Source: Aedoeadaptatus urinae (lineage in GTDB: Bacteria > Bacillota > Clostridia > Tissierellales > Peptoniphilaceae). Taken from it: 64,000 bases of DNA. A model generated the notes under the pieces. It did not search any database, had not been told where the DNA came from, and saw nothing but the letters and a program-made list of their open reading frames with translations. Where the stretch lies: contig NZ_LT707418.1 of assembly GCF_900155585.1 (NCBI RefSeq), positions 124,001 to 188,000 of the forward strand. The letters run 5' to 3'. This document shows positions 1 to 9,864 of the stretch, piece after piece. Position 1 is the stretch's first letter; each line of letters starts with the position of its first letter. The position numbers and the translations under genes were made by a program.

Positions 1-244
1 AGAACGTGTCGCAAAAAGCGGCGCCGACCCCGAAAAGATCTTCACCATCGAAGATTTAGTAAAGGGTAACGACGTGATCTTTGCCGCTACCGGCGTGTCC
101 AACGGCGATTTACTGAAGGGCGTTCGCTACATGAAGGACAATAAGGCGACAACGCAATCCTTGGTCCTGCGCTTGCCCTCAAAGACCGTGCGCTTTATCG
201 ACAGCGTACACGATTTGAAGAACAAGCCGGAATACGCAAAGTAA
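1..244 (+). CDS. glpX: Class II fructose-1,6-bisphosphatase, C-terminal part
   Basis: Only the last 80 codons are present; the gene is cut by the window edge and ends with TAA at 242-244. The visible protein contains ATGVSNGDLLKGVRYMKD and, near the end, VRFIDSVHDL, which match the conserved C-terminal part of GlpX-type fructose bisphosphatases. This enzyme removes the 1-phosphate of fructose-1,6-bisphosphate in gluconeogenesis in the cytoplasm. In Bacillus and many clostridia glpX is followed by rho and then rpmE; here rpmE follows directly after 80 bases. Confidence 0.88.
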   Translation, partial: ERVAKSGADPEKIFTIEDLVKGNDVIFAATGVSNGDLLKGVRYMKDNKATTQSLVLRLPSKTVRFIDSVHDLKNKPEYAK

Positions 245-245
245 A

Positions 246-274
246 TTGACAAAAAGAAGAAAGTATGCTATCCT
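246..274 (+). promoter_or_regulatory. Promoter of rpmE
   Basis: TTGACA (246-251) and TATCCT (269-274) are separated by 17 bases. They lie just after the glpX stop codon and about 50 bases upstream of the rpmE start, which has an AAGGAAAGGAG ribosome binding site. Confidence 0.6.
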
Positions 275-324
275 ATAAAAGTTAGTAATACGAATTAAAT
301 TTTTAAGGAAAGGAGTGTGGACAG

Positions 325-525
325 ATGAAAAAAGGTATCCATCCCGAATACAAAGAAGCTACGGTCACTTGTGCTTGTGGCAACACCTTCAAGACGGGCT
401 CTGTAAAAGAGGATTTAAAAGTGGAAGTTTGTTCCGAATGTCATCCTTTCTTCACAGGACGTCAAAAGTTTACTGATACGGGCGGACGTATTGATAAATT
501 TAACAAAAAATATAAAAGATCATAA
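325..525 (+). CDS. rpmE: 50S ribosomal protein L31, zinc-binding type
   Basis: This 66-residue protein starts [19 protein letters not shown] and carries the CxC and CxxC cysteines (CAC near residue 16, CSEC near 36) of the zinc-containing L31 form. It belongs to the large subunit near the central protuberance. The start follows a strong purine-rich Shine-Dalgarno. It has its own promoter and a terminator directly after the stop, so it appears to be a single-gene unit. It sits where L31 usually follows rho in Firmicutes, but rho is not present here. Confidence 0.97.
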   Translation: MKKGIHPEYKEATVTCACGNTFKTGSVKEDLKVEVCSECHPFFTGRQKFTDTGGRIDKFNKKYKRS

Positions 526-527
526 AA

Positions 528-556
528 GACGGCCCGTGAAAGCGGGCCTTTTTTTT
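528..556 (+). terminator. Rho-independent terminator after rpmE
   Basis: A perfect GGCCCG/CGGGCC stem (531-536 and 543-548) with a six-base loop is followed by eight T residues, three bases after the rpmE stop codon. Confidence 0.9.
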
Positions 557-574
557 AAGGAGTTTCACTAATCT

Positions 575-1501
575 ATGAACGAATCCTTTAAGACGACCAT
601 CGGCGGACAAGCCCTTATCGAAGGGGTGATGATGCGGGGACCTTCCAAGACTGCCTATGCCGTAAGGAAGCCCGACGGAGAGATCGCCCTTCGCACGGGA
701 AAGAATAAAAGCATCGCCGACAAGTATCCCGTTTTAAATTGGCCCGTGTTGCGCGGTGCCGTGAAATTAATCGAGGCCATGGTTATCGGCGTCGATGCCA
801 TTATGTATTCCGCCTCTTTTTGGGAAGAGGAGGAAGGGGAAGAGGACGGCTTTTTTAGAAAACACTTCCCTGAACACGGCGAAAAGCTGGAGCAAATTTT
901 TACGGTAGCGTTTTCGTTTCTGTTAGCCGTTATCTTTTTCATGGTCCTTCCCAACGCGCTGGCCACCTTCTTCCAACGCAATATTGAAAGTTCCTTTCTG
1001 CTGAATCTGGTAGAAGGAGTTTTTCGCATCGGAATCTTCTTTGCCTACATGGCTATAATTTCCAAACAAAAGGAAATCGGCCGCGTCTTTGAATACCACG
1101 GAGCGGAGCATAAATCCATCGCCTGCTACGAGGCCGGTGCACCTTTGGAGGTGGAGGAGGTACGGAAGTATTCTCGCCTGCATCCCCGCTGCGGAACCAG
1201 CTTTTTATTTATGGTATTGATTTTATCGGTAATCATCTTATCCTTCTTCGGCTGGCCATCTTTTATCGGTCGCATCCTCGTGCGCATCTTGATCTTCCCC
1301 GTTATCGCCGGGGTCAGCTATGAGGTCAATCGATTGATCGGCAAATACGACACGCCTCTTACCATGGCCCTGCGCTATCCGGGGCTCATGATTCAAAAGC
1401 ATTTCACCGTTCGTGAGCCGGACGACAGCCAAATTGAAGTGGGTATCGCCTCTTTAAAGGCGGTTCTTCCCGAAGAAGGGGAAAGTGATCTATGGAAGTA
1501 A
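575..1501 (+). CDS. DUF1385 (YqhQ-like) membrane protein
   Basis: This 308-residue protein opens with GGQALIEGVMMRGP (residues 10-23) and has EYHGAEHK at 173-180 and HPRCGTSF at 203-210, the hallmark motifs of DUF1385. Predicted membrane segments lie near residues 108-130, 143-162, 207-226 and 233-250. It is a conserved membrane protein of Firmicutes; its biochemical role is not something the sequence reveals. It starts 20 bases after the rpmE terminator and overlaps prmC by 10 bases, so it probably heads a prmC-prfA operon, an order common in clostridia. Confidence 0.93.
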   Translation: MNESFKTTIGGQALIEGVMMRGPSKTAYAVRKPDGEIALRTGKNKSIADKYPVLNWPVLRGAVKLIEAMVIGVDAIMYSASFWEEEEGEEDGFFRKHFPEHGEKLEQIFTVAFSFLLAVIFFMVLPNALATFFQRNIESSFLLNLVEGVFRIGIFFAYMAIISKQKEIGRVFEYHGAEHKSIACYEAGAPLEVEEVRKYSRLHPRCGTSFLFMVLILSVIILSFFGWPSFIGRILVRILIFPVIAGVSYEVNRLIGKYDTPLTMALRYPGLMIQKHFTVREPDDSQIEVGIASLKAVLPEEGESDLWK

Positions 1502-2316
1502 AAGAAGCCTTTGACGAGGCTTGTGCGGCCTTAAAAGGGGATCGCCGCCGCGCATACCTTGTGTTCGACGCTCTCTTTCAGCTGGATCAGAAGGCCGTGC
1601 TTCTTTATCCGGAGAAGAATCTGAATCAATCTGAAGTTTCAGGGCTTCGTCGAGTGATCGGCGATATGGCAAGTGGAAAGCCCATGGCCTATGCTTTGAA
1701 GCAGGAATATTTTTACGGCGAGAAATTTTACGTCGATGAGCGGGTCTTGATTCCCCGCTACGATACGGAAAGAAGCGTGGATTGCATGAAGTCCTTGGCA
1801 CCGAAGGCCAAGCGCATTCTTGAAATCGGCACAGGCTCCGGCTGTGTGGCCATTACACTGGCCCGGCTTTACCCCGAAGCGGAGGTTCACGGCGTAGATA
1901 TTTCCGCCGATGCTCTGGATGTAGCCGCATTAAATGCAAAAAACCACGGCGTGAAAAACGTGTTGTTTACAGAATCCGATCTTTTTTCCAAGGTTCGGGA
2001 AACTTACGATATAATCTATTCCAATCCGCCGTACATTACCGCAGACGAAATGAATAATTTAGATAAAAGCGTCGTCGATTACGAGCCTGAGCAGGCGCTC
2101 TACGGCGGCGTAGACGGATTGGATTTTTACCGGAAAATCACGGCCGAGGCACCGAATTTTTTAAACGACGGCGGTTACTTGGTTTTTGAGATCGGTGCCA
2201 ATCAGAGAGAAGACGTGGAGAAATTATTACGCGAACATCATTTTTCGGCCGTCGGTTGCGAGAAAGATTTCAGCGGCTTGGATCGCGTCGTTTATGGGAG
2301 GATAGAATATGTTTGA
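1492..2316 (+). CDS. prmC: Peptide chain release factor N5-glutamine methyltransferase
   Basis: The 274-residue protein has the SAM-binding motif EIGTGSG (111-117) and the catalytic NPPY motif (178-181) that binds the substrate glutamine. IPRYDTE (87-93) corresponds to the conserved IPR-x-E-T segment of the family, with Asp in place of the usual Glu. PrmC methylates the glutamine of the GGQ motif in release factors RF1 and RF2. Its substrate gene prfA lies immediately downstream with an 8-base overlap, and the start overlaps the DUF1385 gene, so the three are very likely co-transcribed and translationally coupled. Confidence 0.96.
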   Translation: MEVKEAFDEACAALKGDRRRAYLVFDALFQLDQKAVLLYPEKNLNQSEVSGLRRVIGDMASGKPMAYALKQEYFYGEKFYVDERVLIPRYDTERSVDCMKSLAPKAKRILEIGTGSGCVAITLARLYPEAEVHGVDISADALDVAALNAKNHGVKNVLFTESDLFSKVRETYDIIYSNPPYITADEMNNLDKSVVDYEPEQALYGGVDGLDFYRKITAEAPNFLNDGGYLVFEIGANQREDVEKLLREHHFSAVGCEKDFSGLDRVVYGRIEYV

Positions 2317-3376
2317 AAACTTATCGGTTTATGAGGATCGCTATAAAGAATTAAACGATATGATGATGGATCCGAAGGTGCAAAGCGACAGTAAATTGCT
2401 TCAAAAAACGGCCATCGAACACGCGGAGATCGAACCAATCGTAAAAAAATACAGAGAATATACCGAAACCTCCGAAGCCATCGCCGAAAACAAGAGCATG
2501 TTTGACGAAAAAATCGACGACGAGATGCGGGAGCTGGTAAAAGAGGAATTGAAGATGGAAGAAGAGCGCTTGGCCAAAATCGAAGAAGAGCTGAAAATTC
2601 TCTTGATTCCCAAGGATGAAAACGACGATAAAAACGTCATTGTCGAAGTGCGCGGCGGTGCCGGCGGCGACGAAGCGGCTCTTTTTGCCGCGGTCCTCGT
2701 GCGCCAATACATTCATTATGCCGACAATCATAACTGGAGGTCGGAGCTGATGTCCAGTAATGAAAACGGCATCGGCGGTTTTAAGGAAGCCATTCTTTTG
2801 ATTCAAGGCAAGGGCGCCTATTCTCGTCTCAAATACGAATCGGGGGTTCACCGTGTGCAACGCGTGCCGGAAACGGAATCCTCTGGTCGAATCCATACAT
2901 CGACGGCGACGGTTATCGTCATGCCGGAAATCGACGATGTGGAAATCGAAATCGACCCCAACGACGTGCGCGTCGACGTGTTCCGTTCCTCCGGAAACGG
3001 TGGCCAGTCGGTCAACACCACGGACTCCGCCGTTCGCCTGACTCACGAACCGACGGGGATCGTCGTCAGCTGTCAGGACGAGAAGAGCCAATTGAAAAAC
3101 AAGGACAAGGCTTTTAAAATTTTAAAGGCGAAGCTTTACGACATGGAACTTCAAAAGCAGGAAGATGCCGTCAGCAAGGAAAAGAAATCCCAAATAGGCT
3201 CCGGCGATCGCTCTGAACGCATCCGCACATATAATTATCCCCAGGGTCGTGTGACGGATCACCGTATCAATTACACCAGTCACCGCATCGACGATATCAA
3301 TAACGGGGACCTGGACGATCTCATCGATGCCTTGACGGCAGCGGATCAAGCGGCGAAAATACAAAGCGTGGAATAA
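2309..3376 (+). CDS. prfA: Peptide chain release factor 1
   Basis: The 355-residue protein has the usual RF1 length and layout. The PxT anticodon-like tripeptide is PET at 187-189, which reads UAA and UAG. The GGQ motif at 231-233 triggers peptide release in the peptidyl-transferase centre. The acidic coiled-coil N-terminal domain (about 1-100) and the segment [13 protein letters not shown] (115-127) are typical. It overlaps prmC, whose product modifies the GGQ glutamine. No clear terminator follows; the next gene has its own promoter. Confidence 0.98.
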   Translation: MFENLSVYEDRYKELNDMMMDPKVQSDSKLLQKTAIEHAEIEPIVKKYREYTETSEAIAENKSMFDEKIDDEMRELVKEELKMEEERLAKIEEELKILLIPKDENDDKNVIVEVRGGAGGDEAALFAAVLVRQYIHYADNHNWRSELMSSNENGIGGFKEAILLIQGKGAYSRLKYESGVHRVQRVPETESSGRIHTSTATVIVMPEIDDVEIEIDPNDVRVDVFRSSGNGGQSVNTTDSAVRLTHEPTGIVVSCQDEKSQLKNKDKAFKILKAKLYDMELQKQEDAVSKEKKSQIGSGDRSERIRTYNYPQGRVTDHRINYTSHRIDDINNGDLDDLIDALTAADQAAKIQSVE

Positions 3377-3399
3377 GCCTTTAGCGGTCGCTCGTAAAC

Positions 3400-3428
3400 T
3401 TGTCTTATTATCAATTACATGATATGAT
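3400..3428 (+). promoter_or_regulatory. Promoter of the rubrerythrin gene
   Basis: TTGTCT (3400-3405) and TATGAT (3423-3428) are spaced by 17 bases. A consensus AAGGAGG ribosome binding site (3455-3461) lies seven bases before the ATG at 3469. Confidence 0.6.
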
Positions 3429-3468
3429 TAGCAAGTCAAAAAGCAACAAGATATAAGGAGGCATTATT

Positions 3469-4014
3469 ATGCACGCAATGACTCAAGACAACTTAAGAAG
3501 CGCTTTTGGAGGCGAAAGCCAAGCACATATGCGTTACGGTATTTGGGCAAAAACCGCTGCCAAAGAAGGTTTCCCCAATGTCGAAAGACTCTTTAACTGC
3601 ACCGGCGAAGCCGAAAGAGTCCACGCCAATCTGCACTTCAAGGCCATGAAAGATATTCACGGCGATTTCCCCGTCACCAGTATGGCAGGCTTCGGAATCG
3701 GAAGCACCTCTGAGAACCTTCAAAAGGGTATCGATGGCGAAACCTTCGAATTTACGGAAATGTATTCCGCATTTATCGAAGTAGCTAAGATGCAAGGGGA
3801 AAAAGAAGCGGTTAAGGCGATGCAATTTGCTATCGAAGCTGAAAAGATTCACGCCGTTCGCTACGAAGAAGCTAAAAAGGCAGTTGACGCAGGTAAAGAC
3901 TTGGATGCAAAAGACATCCTTCTCTGCCCCGTTTGCGGTTACATCACCTTCGACGCAAACGAAGAAGAATGCCCCATCTGCCACACCAAGTCAAAGGCCT
4001 TCGTCGCTTACTAA
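3469..4014 (+). CDS. Rubrerythrin
   Basis: The 181-residue protein has an N-terminal ferritin-like diiron domain with GESQAHMRY (15-23), EAERVH (47-52) and a second EAEKIH motif near 122-127. A C-terminal rubredoxin-like iron site is formed by CPVCG (153-157) and CPIC (168-171). Rubrerythrins reduce hydrogen peroxide to water in anaerobes, taking electrons through the rubredoxin centre. The gene has its own strong promoter, consensus ribosome binding site and terminator, so it is a highly expressed single unit placed between prfA and the miaB-mutSL operon. It suggests an anaerobic lifestyle. Confidence 0.95.
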   Translation: MHAMTQDNLRSAFGGESQAHMRYGIWAKTAAKEGFPNVERLFNCTGEAERVHANLHFKAMKDIHGDFPVTSMAGFGIGSTSENLQKGIDGETFEFTEMYSAFIEVAKMQGEKEAVKAMQFAIEAEKIHAVRYEEAKKAVDAGKDLDAKDILLCPVCGYITFDANEEECPICHTKSKAFVAY

Positions 4015-4020
4015 GATCTG

Positions 4021-4047
4021 AAAAGACATCTTCGGATGTCTTTTTTT
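4021..4047 (+). terminator. Terminator after rubrerythrin gene
   Basis: A GACATC-TTCG-GATGTC hairpin with a stable tetraloop (4025-4040) is followed by seven T residues. Confidence 0.9.
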
Positions 4048-4073
4048 CATGCCCGAAATTTCAATTTCAACTA

Positions 4074-4082
4074 TGGTATAAT
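4074..4082 (+). promoter_or_regulatory. Extended -10 promoter of the miaB-mutSL operon
   Basis: TGG-TATAAT is an extended -10 element about 30 bases upstream of the miaB start. No good -35 hexamer is present, which is acceptable for extended -10 promoters. An AAAGGAG ribosome binding site precedes the ATG. Confidence 0.55.
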
Positions 4083-4111
4083 TAAGGGAACTGTTAATCA
4101 AAGGAGTAGTC

Positions 4112-5488
4112 ATGGAAGAGCAATTTCAACATTTAATCGATCGTGTGAAGGAAATCCACGGCGGTGAAACCTACGTCATCACCACCCACGGATGCCAGAT
4201 GAACGAACACGATTCCGAAAAAATAAAAACACTATTAAATAAGATGGGCTTTAAAGAAATTGACAGAGAAGAAGATGCCGACCTGTCGATTATCAATACC
4301 TGCTCCGTTCGCCATAGTGCGGAAGATAAAGTCATCGGCCATATCGGTCGCTTAAAACACATTAAAAAGAAAAACAAAAAGTTGAAAGTAGCGGTCTGCG
4401 GTTGCATGATGCAGCGAAAGGAATCTCGAGACTACGTACTCAATACGTTTAATCACGTGGACATCGTCTTCGGAACCAATAATATTTACCGTCTGCCCCA
4501 ATTAATTTTGGAGAGCGACGACAGGAAAAATGCCGTGGTGGAAATCGACGAAAGCTACACCAATTTCGACAATCAGATTTATTCAAGAACGGCGAGCAAT
4601 GCCGCTTACGTCAACATCGTGTACGGCTGCAACAATTTCTGCACCTACTGCATCGTGCCTTACACTCGGGGCCGTGAAGTATCCAGAGAACCGGAAGATA
4701 TTCTCGATGAAATAAAAAATCTCGTGGCCGACGGCGTCAACGAGGTGACTCTGCTGGGACAAAATGTTAACTCCTACGGAAAAAATTTAGAAGAGAAGAC
4801 CACCTTCGCCGAGCTTTTACGCATGGTACACGAGGTGGATGGAATCGACCGTATTCACTTTACCACCTCCCATCCCAAGGACATGTCCGACGACTTAATC
4901 GCCTGCTTTAAGGATCTACCGAAGCTTGCCAATTACCTGCACCTGCCCGTGCAGTCGGGATCCGATCGCGTGCTGAAGATGATGAACCGCCACTACACGC
5001 GGGAGGATTACTTTACGCTTATCGACAAAGTGCGCGCCGTCCGTCCGGACATTTCCCTTTCCACCGATATCATGGTTGGCTTTCCCGGGGAAACGGAAGA
5101 GGACTTCGAAGACACATTGGACCTGGTGAAGCGCGTTAAGTACGACAACGCCTTTACCTTTATTTACTCCCGACGGGAAGGCACAAGGGCCGACAAAATG
5201 GAAAATCAGGTGCCTAAGGAAGTAAAAGATGCGCGCTTTCAGCGTCTCTTGGACGCGGTGTATGCCATTCAAAGGGAAAAGTACGAGGCCTTACACGGTA
5301 CCGTGCAGGAGGTCTTATTTGAATCGGCGAGCAAAAACGATCCGACGAAAATGAGCGGACGCACCGGAGGATTTAAATTGGTCCACGCGCCCTACGATCC
5401 CGAATACATCGGTCGCATGGCTCAGGTAAAGATTACGGGAGGCAATACATTCTCTTTAGAAGGAGAAATCGTTCATGGAAATCAGTGA
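4112..5488 (+). CDS. miaB: tRNA (2-methylthio-N6-dimethylallyladenosine-37) methylthiotransferase
   Basis: The 458-residue radical-SAM enzyme has three N-terminal cluster cysteines (C28, C64, C98), the radical SAM motif CxxxCxxC at 173-180 and a C-terminal TRAM-like region. MiaB adds a methylthio group to i6A37 of tRNAs that read codons starting with U. The i6A is made by MiaA, encoded four genes downstream in the same run. It is the paralogue of RimO (23918-25243); the IVYGCNNFC-TYC context favours MiaB. It overlaps mutS by 14 bases, so this is an operon start for miaB-mutS-mutL-miaA. Confidence 0.97.
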   Translation: MEEQFQHLIDRVKEIHGGETYVITTHGCQMNEHDSEKIKTLLNKMGFKEIDREEDADLSIINTCSVRHSAEDKVIGHIGRLKHIKKKNKKLKVAVCGCMMQRKESRDYVLNTFNHVDIVFGTNNIYRLPQLILESDDRKNAVVEIDESYTNFDNQIYSRTASNAAYVNIVYGCNNFCTYCIVPYTRGREVSREPEDILDEIKNLVADGVNEVTLLGQNVNSYGKNLEEKTTFAELLRMVHEVDGIDRIHFTTSHPKDMSDDLIACFKDLPKLANYLHLPVQSGSDRVLKMMNRHYTREDYFTLIDKVRAVRPDISLSTDIMVGFPGETEEDFEDTLDLVKRVKYDNAFTFIYSRREGTRADKMENQVPKEVKDARFQRLLDAVYAIQREKYEALHGTVQEVLFESASKNDPTKMSGRTGGFKLVHAPYDPEYIGRMAQVKITGGNTFSLEGEIVHGNQ

Positions 5489-8036
5489 TTTTGAAAAATT
5501 GACGCCGGCTATGCGCCATTACGTCGAAACAAAAAACGAAAACCCCGAAGCCTTTTTGTTTTACCGCCTCGGGGATTTTTACGAGCTCTTTTTTAACGAT
5601 GCCATCGTCGTTTCCGATCTACTGGACCTCACCTTAACCAAGAAAAGCGGCGGCTTGGAAGACAAGATTCCCATGTGCGGCGTGCCTTATCGCGTGGCCA
5701 ATCAATACGTGAAGCGGCTGGTGAAAATGGGTTATTCCGTGAGCATTTGCGATCAAGTGGAAGATCCGAAAGAGGCGAAGGGCCTGGTGAAGAGGGAAGT
5801 CACCAAGGTCGTTACGCCGGGCACTTTTATCGACGAAGACGACACAGACGAGCCCCGCATATTGACCAGCATCGCTCAAGTGGGGAAGATCGTCGAGCTG
5901 GTGCACTGCGATTATCCTTCGGGCAAGCTGGTACTAGAGCGAAAAGTATGTTGGGACAAGCGCGAAACGGAAAGCTTTCTCGAAAAACAATTCGCCCTTT
6001 ATCGTCCCACGGAGATTCTTTACGACGGTGATTTTAAAGAGAAAAAGATCATTCATAAATTGGCGCGCCGCCACTTTGTCTTAAAAACGACGGAAGTGAA
6101 GGAAAATAATCGAGCCGTTTTAGCCGATTACGCCGAATTAAATCAAAGCATCGACTTCGATAGTTTGTCCCTCGCCAATCTGCTGGCCTATTTGGAAGCG
6201 ACCCAACACAGCAAGCAGAATCACCTCCATATTGCCGAGCGCAAGGACAACGACGAAACCATGGATTTGTCGGAAACCACCATTCGCAATTTGGAGCTGG
6301 TGAGCAACAGCCACAATAATCAAAAGGAGCATTCACTTTACGCCATTTTGGATCGTTGCAAGACGAAAATGGGCAGTCGCTACCTTCGCACGGCTATTTT
6401 GCATCCCTTAATGGACGCTGACGCCTTAAATGATCGTTACGATCGCATCGACGCGTTGCATAGCGATCGCATTTTATTTGACGATATTCAGGAGCAGCTG
6501 GCGGCGATTTACGACATCGATCGACTGTCCATCTACATTGCCAACGAAACCATGACGCCGAAACAGCTTCAGCGGCTGGAGAAAAGCTTGAACGCGGTGC
6601 AAGAAATCGTGCATCTCCTCGAGCAGGCAGACAGCCAAGCCTTGCTTCGGCTATTCGACGGCGTGGATCTCATGTGGGAGCTTTCGGAGCTGTTGAAAGA
6701 AACATTTGTGGAAGACGTCCCCGTTAACTTCCGCGAACAGCGCTTTATGGCCGAGGGCTTCGATGAAGAGCTTGACCGCCTCTTCGCCCTTTCCGAAAGC
6801 GGCAAGCAGTGGATTTTGCAGCTGGAGGAAAAAGAGCGGGAAGCGAGCGGCATAAAGAATTTGCGAATTAAGTACAATAAAATTCTCGGCTACTTTTTCG
6901 AGGTGTCCAAGTCTTTTGTGGATCAGGCGCCGGATCATTTCATTCGCAAACAGACCCTGGTGGGTAGTGAGCGCTTCTTCACAGAGGAATTAAAGGACAG
7001 GGAAGAGGAAATTCTTCACGCAAAAGAGCGTGCGCTTATGCGTCAGCTGGATTTGCTTGAGGGAATTCAACAAACTATTCGGTCGAAACTTTTGTCCATT
7101 CAAAAGTTATCGGAAGCCGTACAAAAGCTGGATGTGGCATGTTCACTGGCCACCGTTTCTGAGCGCTACCATTACATTCGCCCGTCCTTTAACGACAAGG
7201 GCGTGATCTCCATAAAAGGAGGCCGCCATCCCGTGGTCGAGCAGTCCATGGAGGATCCCTATATTCCCAACGACACCTATCTCGACGACGAGAAGGTGCT
7301 TCTGCAAATTATTACGGGACCGAATATGGCGGGCAAATCCACCTATATGCGGCAAGTGGCCCTGATTCAGATTATGGCTCAGATCGGCTCCTATGTGCCT
7401 GCCGATGAAGCCGATCTGCCTTTGGTGGATCAGATCTTTACCCGAATCGGTGCCTCAGACTACCTGACGCGAGGTCAATCCACTTTTATGGTAGAAATGA
7501 CGGAAGTGGCGGAGATTTTACGGCTGGCTACGGCCAGGTCCTTGATTTTATTCGATGAAGTGGGCCGCGGCACCAGCACCTACGACGGCCTTTCCATCGC
7601 TTGGTCCATTATCGAATACATTTGCATGGACGTGCGGGCGAAAACTCTTTTTGCCACCCACTATTTCGAGCTCACGGAATTGGAAAAGCGCTACGACGGC
7701 ATTTTAAATGTCACCGTGGCCACGGAAGAAGTGGACGATGAGATTCGCTTTTTAAGAAAGCTCGTCATCGGTCAAAGTAATTACTCCTTCGGCATCGACG
7801 TGGCAAAGCTCGCCGGCGTCAAGGAAGAAGTGATCGATCGTGCCCGCAGCGTGCTCATGCATTTGGAGTCGAAGGAAGACGGAAAAATCGTCGAGAGCGT
7901 GAAGGAAAAAAGCGTCGTCTCCGAAAAGGGACCGGATCCTTTGCGGGAGAAAATCCGCTCCATCGATATAAATCACACGACGCCCTTGGAAGCTTTGATG
8001 TTACTGGAAGCCTTAAAGGAGGATGTAGATGCCTGA
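5475..8036 (+). CDS. mutS: DNA mismatch repair protein MutS
   Basis: The 853-residue protein matches full-length MutS. The mismatch-reading domain has the GDFYELF motif near residue 33. The ATPase has Walker A GPNMAGKST near residue 615, Walker B ILFDEVGRGTS near 695 and the FATHYFEL motif near 730. It binds mismatches and loops and, on ATP binding, recruits MutL, encoded directly downstream with an 8-base overlap. The start lies 14 bases inside miaB. Confidence 0.98.
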   Translation: MEISDFEKLTPAMRHYVETKNENPEAFLFYRLGDFYELFFNDAIVVSDLLDLTLTKKSGGLEDKIPMCGVPYRVANQYVKRLVKMGYSVSICDQVEDPKEAKGLVKREVTKVVTPGTFIDEDDTDEPRILTSIAQVGKIVELVHCDYPSGKLVLERKVCWDKRETESFLEKQFALYRPTEILYDGDFKEKKIIHKLARRHFVLKTTEVKENNRAVLADYAELNQSIDFDSLSLANLLAYLEATQHSKQNHLHIAERKDNDETMDLSETTIRNLELVSNSHNNQKEHSLYAILDRCKTKMGSRYLRTAILHPLMDADALNDRYDRIDALHSDRILFDDIQEQLAAIYDIDRLSIYIANETMTPKQLQRLEKSLNAVQEIVHLLEQADSQALLRLFDGVDLMWELSELLKETFVEDVPVNFREQRFMAEGFDEELDRLFALSESGKQWILQLEEKEREASGIKNLRIKYNKILGYFFEVSKSFVDQAPDHFIRKQTLVGSERFFTEELKDREEEILHAKERALMRQLDLLEGIQQTIRSKLLSIQKLSEAVQKLDVACSLATVSERYHYIRPSFNDKGVISIKGGRHPVVEQSMEDPYIPNDTYLDDEKVLLQIITGPNMAGKSTYMRQVALIQIMAQIGSYVPADEADLPLVDQIFTRIGASDYLTRGQSTFMVEMTEVAEILRLATARSLILFDEVGRGTSTYDGLSIAWSIIEYICMDVRAKTLFATHYFELTELEKRYDGILNVTVATEEVDDEIRFLRKLVIGQSNYSFGIDVAKLAGVKEEVIDRARSVLMHLESKEDGKIVESVKEKSVVSEKGPDPLREKIRSIDINHTTPLEALMLLEALKEDVDA

Positions 8037-9864
8037 AATCTATGCACTGAGCGATCAGACGATTTCTCAAATCGCCGCCGGTGAAATCATCGAAAATCCC
8101 GCCTCCATTATTAAAGAATTGGTTGAAAATGCCATAGACGCCGGTGCCGATCGGATCAGCATTCGCCTCGCGGATAATCTTCTGGACGAAATTCGCATCG
8201 CCGACAACGGCATGGGCATGGATAAGAGCCAGGTGCCCAAGGCCTTTGCCCGCCACGCCACGTCGAAGCTTCGTACCATTTCCGATCTGGATATGATTAC
8301 CAGCCTGGGCTTCCGTGGCGAAGCCTTGGCGAGTATCGCAAATATCAGTGAGGTGGAATGCGTTACGAAGACGGAGGACAGCGACTTTGCTTACAAATTT
8401 TCCGTTGAAAAAGGCATCGTCTCTCGCGGTGAGCCCGTAGGGGCACCGGTAGGCACCACCATGATCGTGAGGGACATCTTTTACAACACGCCGGTGAGGA
8501 AAAAATTCCTGAACACCACGGCGAAGGAGATTCGTCGAATCGTGGAAGTCGTGGAGCTCTTAGCCTTAAGCCATCAAGACGTGTCCATTCACTTGTTGCG
8601 GATTCAAAAGACCCTTTTGCATTCCCAAAGCGCCGATAACAAGATCAATCACATCTATTCGATTTTGGGAAAAGACATTGCAAGAAATCTACTGCCGATT
8701 TCCTTTGAAACGGAATCCTACCAAATCGAAGGCTATGTCTCCAATAATTTACTTCACCGCTCGTCGCCGGATCGGGAATTTCTCTTCGTCAACGGCAGGG
8801 GAGTGAGGAGCAACGACATTGCCCAGGCCATTCGAAAGGTCTACCGTTCCTTAATTCCACTGAATCACTATCCGGTTTACGTCCTCTACATTACCATCGA
8901 TCCCATATTAATCGACGTGAACATTCATCCTCAAAAGCAGACCATTCGCCTTTCCAATGAAAATCAGCTGACGACGATTTTAGAGCGTCTGGTGGAAGAA
9001 AAGCTCATGCCGAAGCGGGAAATCCCATCCGTGGACGATTTAAAAGAGGGCGCTGATAAATCAGAGACACCCGTGCCGGAGAAGACCATTTTTGAGCTCA
9101 GCAGGGAGAGAAAGCTGGAAAAAGAGGTCCCGAAGCCTAAGGCGCCTGCCTTTGTCTTGCCGAAAGATATGCCGGTAGCGGCGGAAAGCGAAAAGGATTA
9201 CGATAAGGAACCGCTTCTTAGAGAATCAGTGGAAAAAGATGATGTGACAGAAGACGAAGCGCCCCATGAATCGCCGTTGGATGTAAGTCTTTACGAATTC
9301 TTGGCCGTGGTTTTTAAAACATACCTGCTCTTCGAAAACAAGCGGGACCATCGCCTTCTCGTCGTGGACCAGCACGCCGCACACGAGCGGATTCTATACG
9401 AACGCTACAGCAAGAAAATTCAGGAACATGCCGTGGCGACTCAGCTCTTGCTGGCGCCGATAACTATCCACTTAAGTCCCGAGGAGATGCAGGCGGTGGA
9501 AATGCACAGGGCGGACTACGAGCAACTGGGCATCTTTCCCGAAGTCTTTGGCGAACAGGACATCCTTATTCGCGAAGTGCCTGAGCATATTCTCATTGAC
9601 GACTTCCGGCAATTTTTTCTGGACTCCATCCATCAATTGGAGGACGGCGTAAATGTCAAAGAACAAAACATTTACAAAATCATGCGCCTCGCCTGCAGAA
9701 GCGCCATTAAAGCGGGGGATGCCATCTCTGAGACGGAAGCCTACGCTCTGTTGGACGAGCTCAACGATGCAGACACGCCCTTTACATGTCCTCACGGACG
9801 GCCGACGATGATCCACGTGGAAAAACGGGCCTTTGAAAAATTATTCTTACGGGAGGGTCTATGA
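8029..9864 (+). CDS. mutL: DNA mismatch repair endonuclease MutL
   Basis: The 611-residue protein begins with a GHKL ATPase domain containing IAAGEIIENPA, ENAIDAGA, DNGMGM and GFRGEALASI. A charged linker spans about 330-415. The C-terminal domain has the nuclease motif DQHAAHERILYE near residue 447 and CPHGRP near 587, so this is the nicking type of MutL used in bacteria without MutH. It works with MutS encoded just upstream. It overlaps miaA by four bases (ATGA). Confidence 0.98.
   Translation: MPEIYALSDQTISQIAAGEIIENPASIIKELVENAIDAGADRISIRLADNLLDEIRIADNGMGMDKSQVPKAFARHATSKLRTISDLDMITSLGFRGEALASIANISEVECVTKTEDSDFAYKFSVEKGIVSRGEPVGAPVGTTMIVRDIFYNTPVRKKFLNTTAKEIRRIVEVVELLALSHQDVSIHLLRIQKTLLHSQSADNKINHIYSILGKDIARNLLPISFETESYQIEGYVSNNLLHRSSPDREFLFVNGRGVRSNDIAQAIRKVYRSLIPLNHYPVYVLYITIDPILIDVNIHPQKQTIRLSNENQLTTILERLVEEKLMPKREIPSVDDLKEGADKSETPVPEKTIFELSRERKLEKEVPKPKAPAFVLPKDMPVAAESEKDYDKEPLLRESVEKDDVTEDEAPHESPLDVSLYEFLAVVFKTYLLFENKRDHRLLVVDQHAAHERILYERYSKKIQEHAVATQLLLAPITIHLSPEEMQAVEMHRADYEQLGIFPEVFGEQDILIREVPEHILIDDFRQFFLDSIHQLEDGVNVKEQNIYKIMRLACRSAIKAGDAISETEAYALLDELNDADTPFTCPHGRPTMIHVEKRAFEKLFLREGL

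Noticed and set aside
187-189. PET tripeptide in RF1 (residues of prfA) as an unusual stop-codon reader
   Set aside because: It fits the general PxT pattern of RF1 and is not evidence of altered stop-codon use.
2351-3091. 246-residue minus-strand frame opposite prfA
   Set aside because: It is antisense to a clear release factor gene and has the His/Val/Phe-rich look of a shadow frame.
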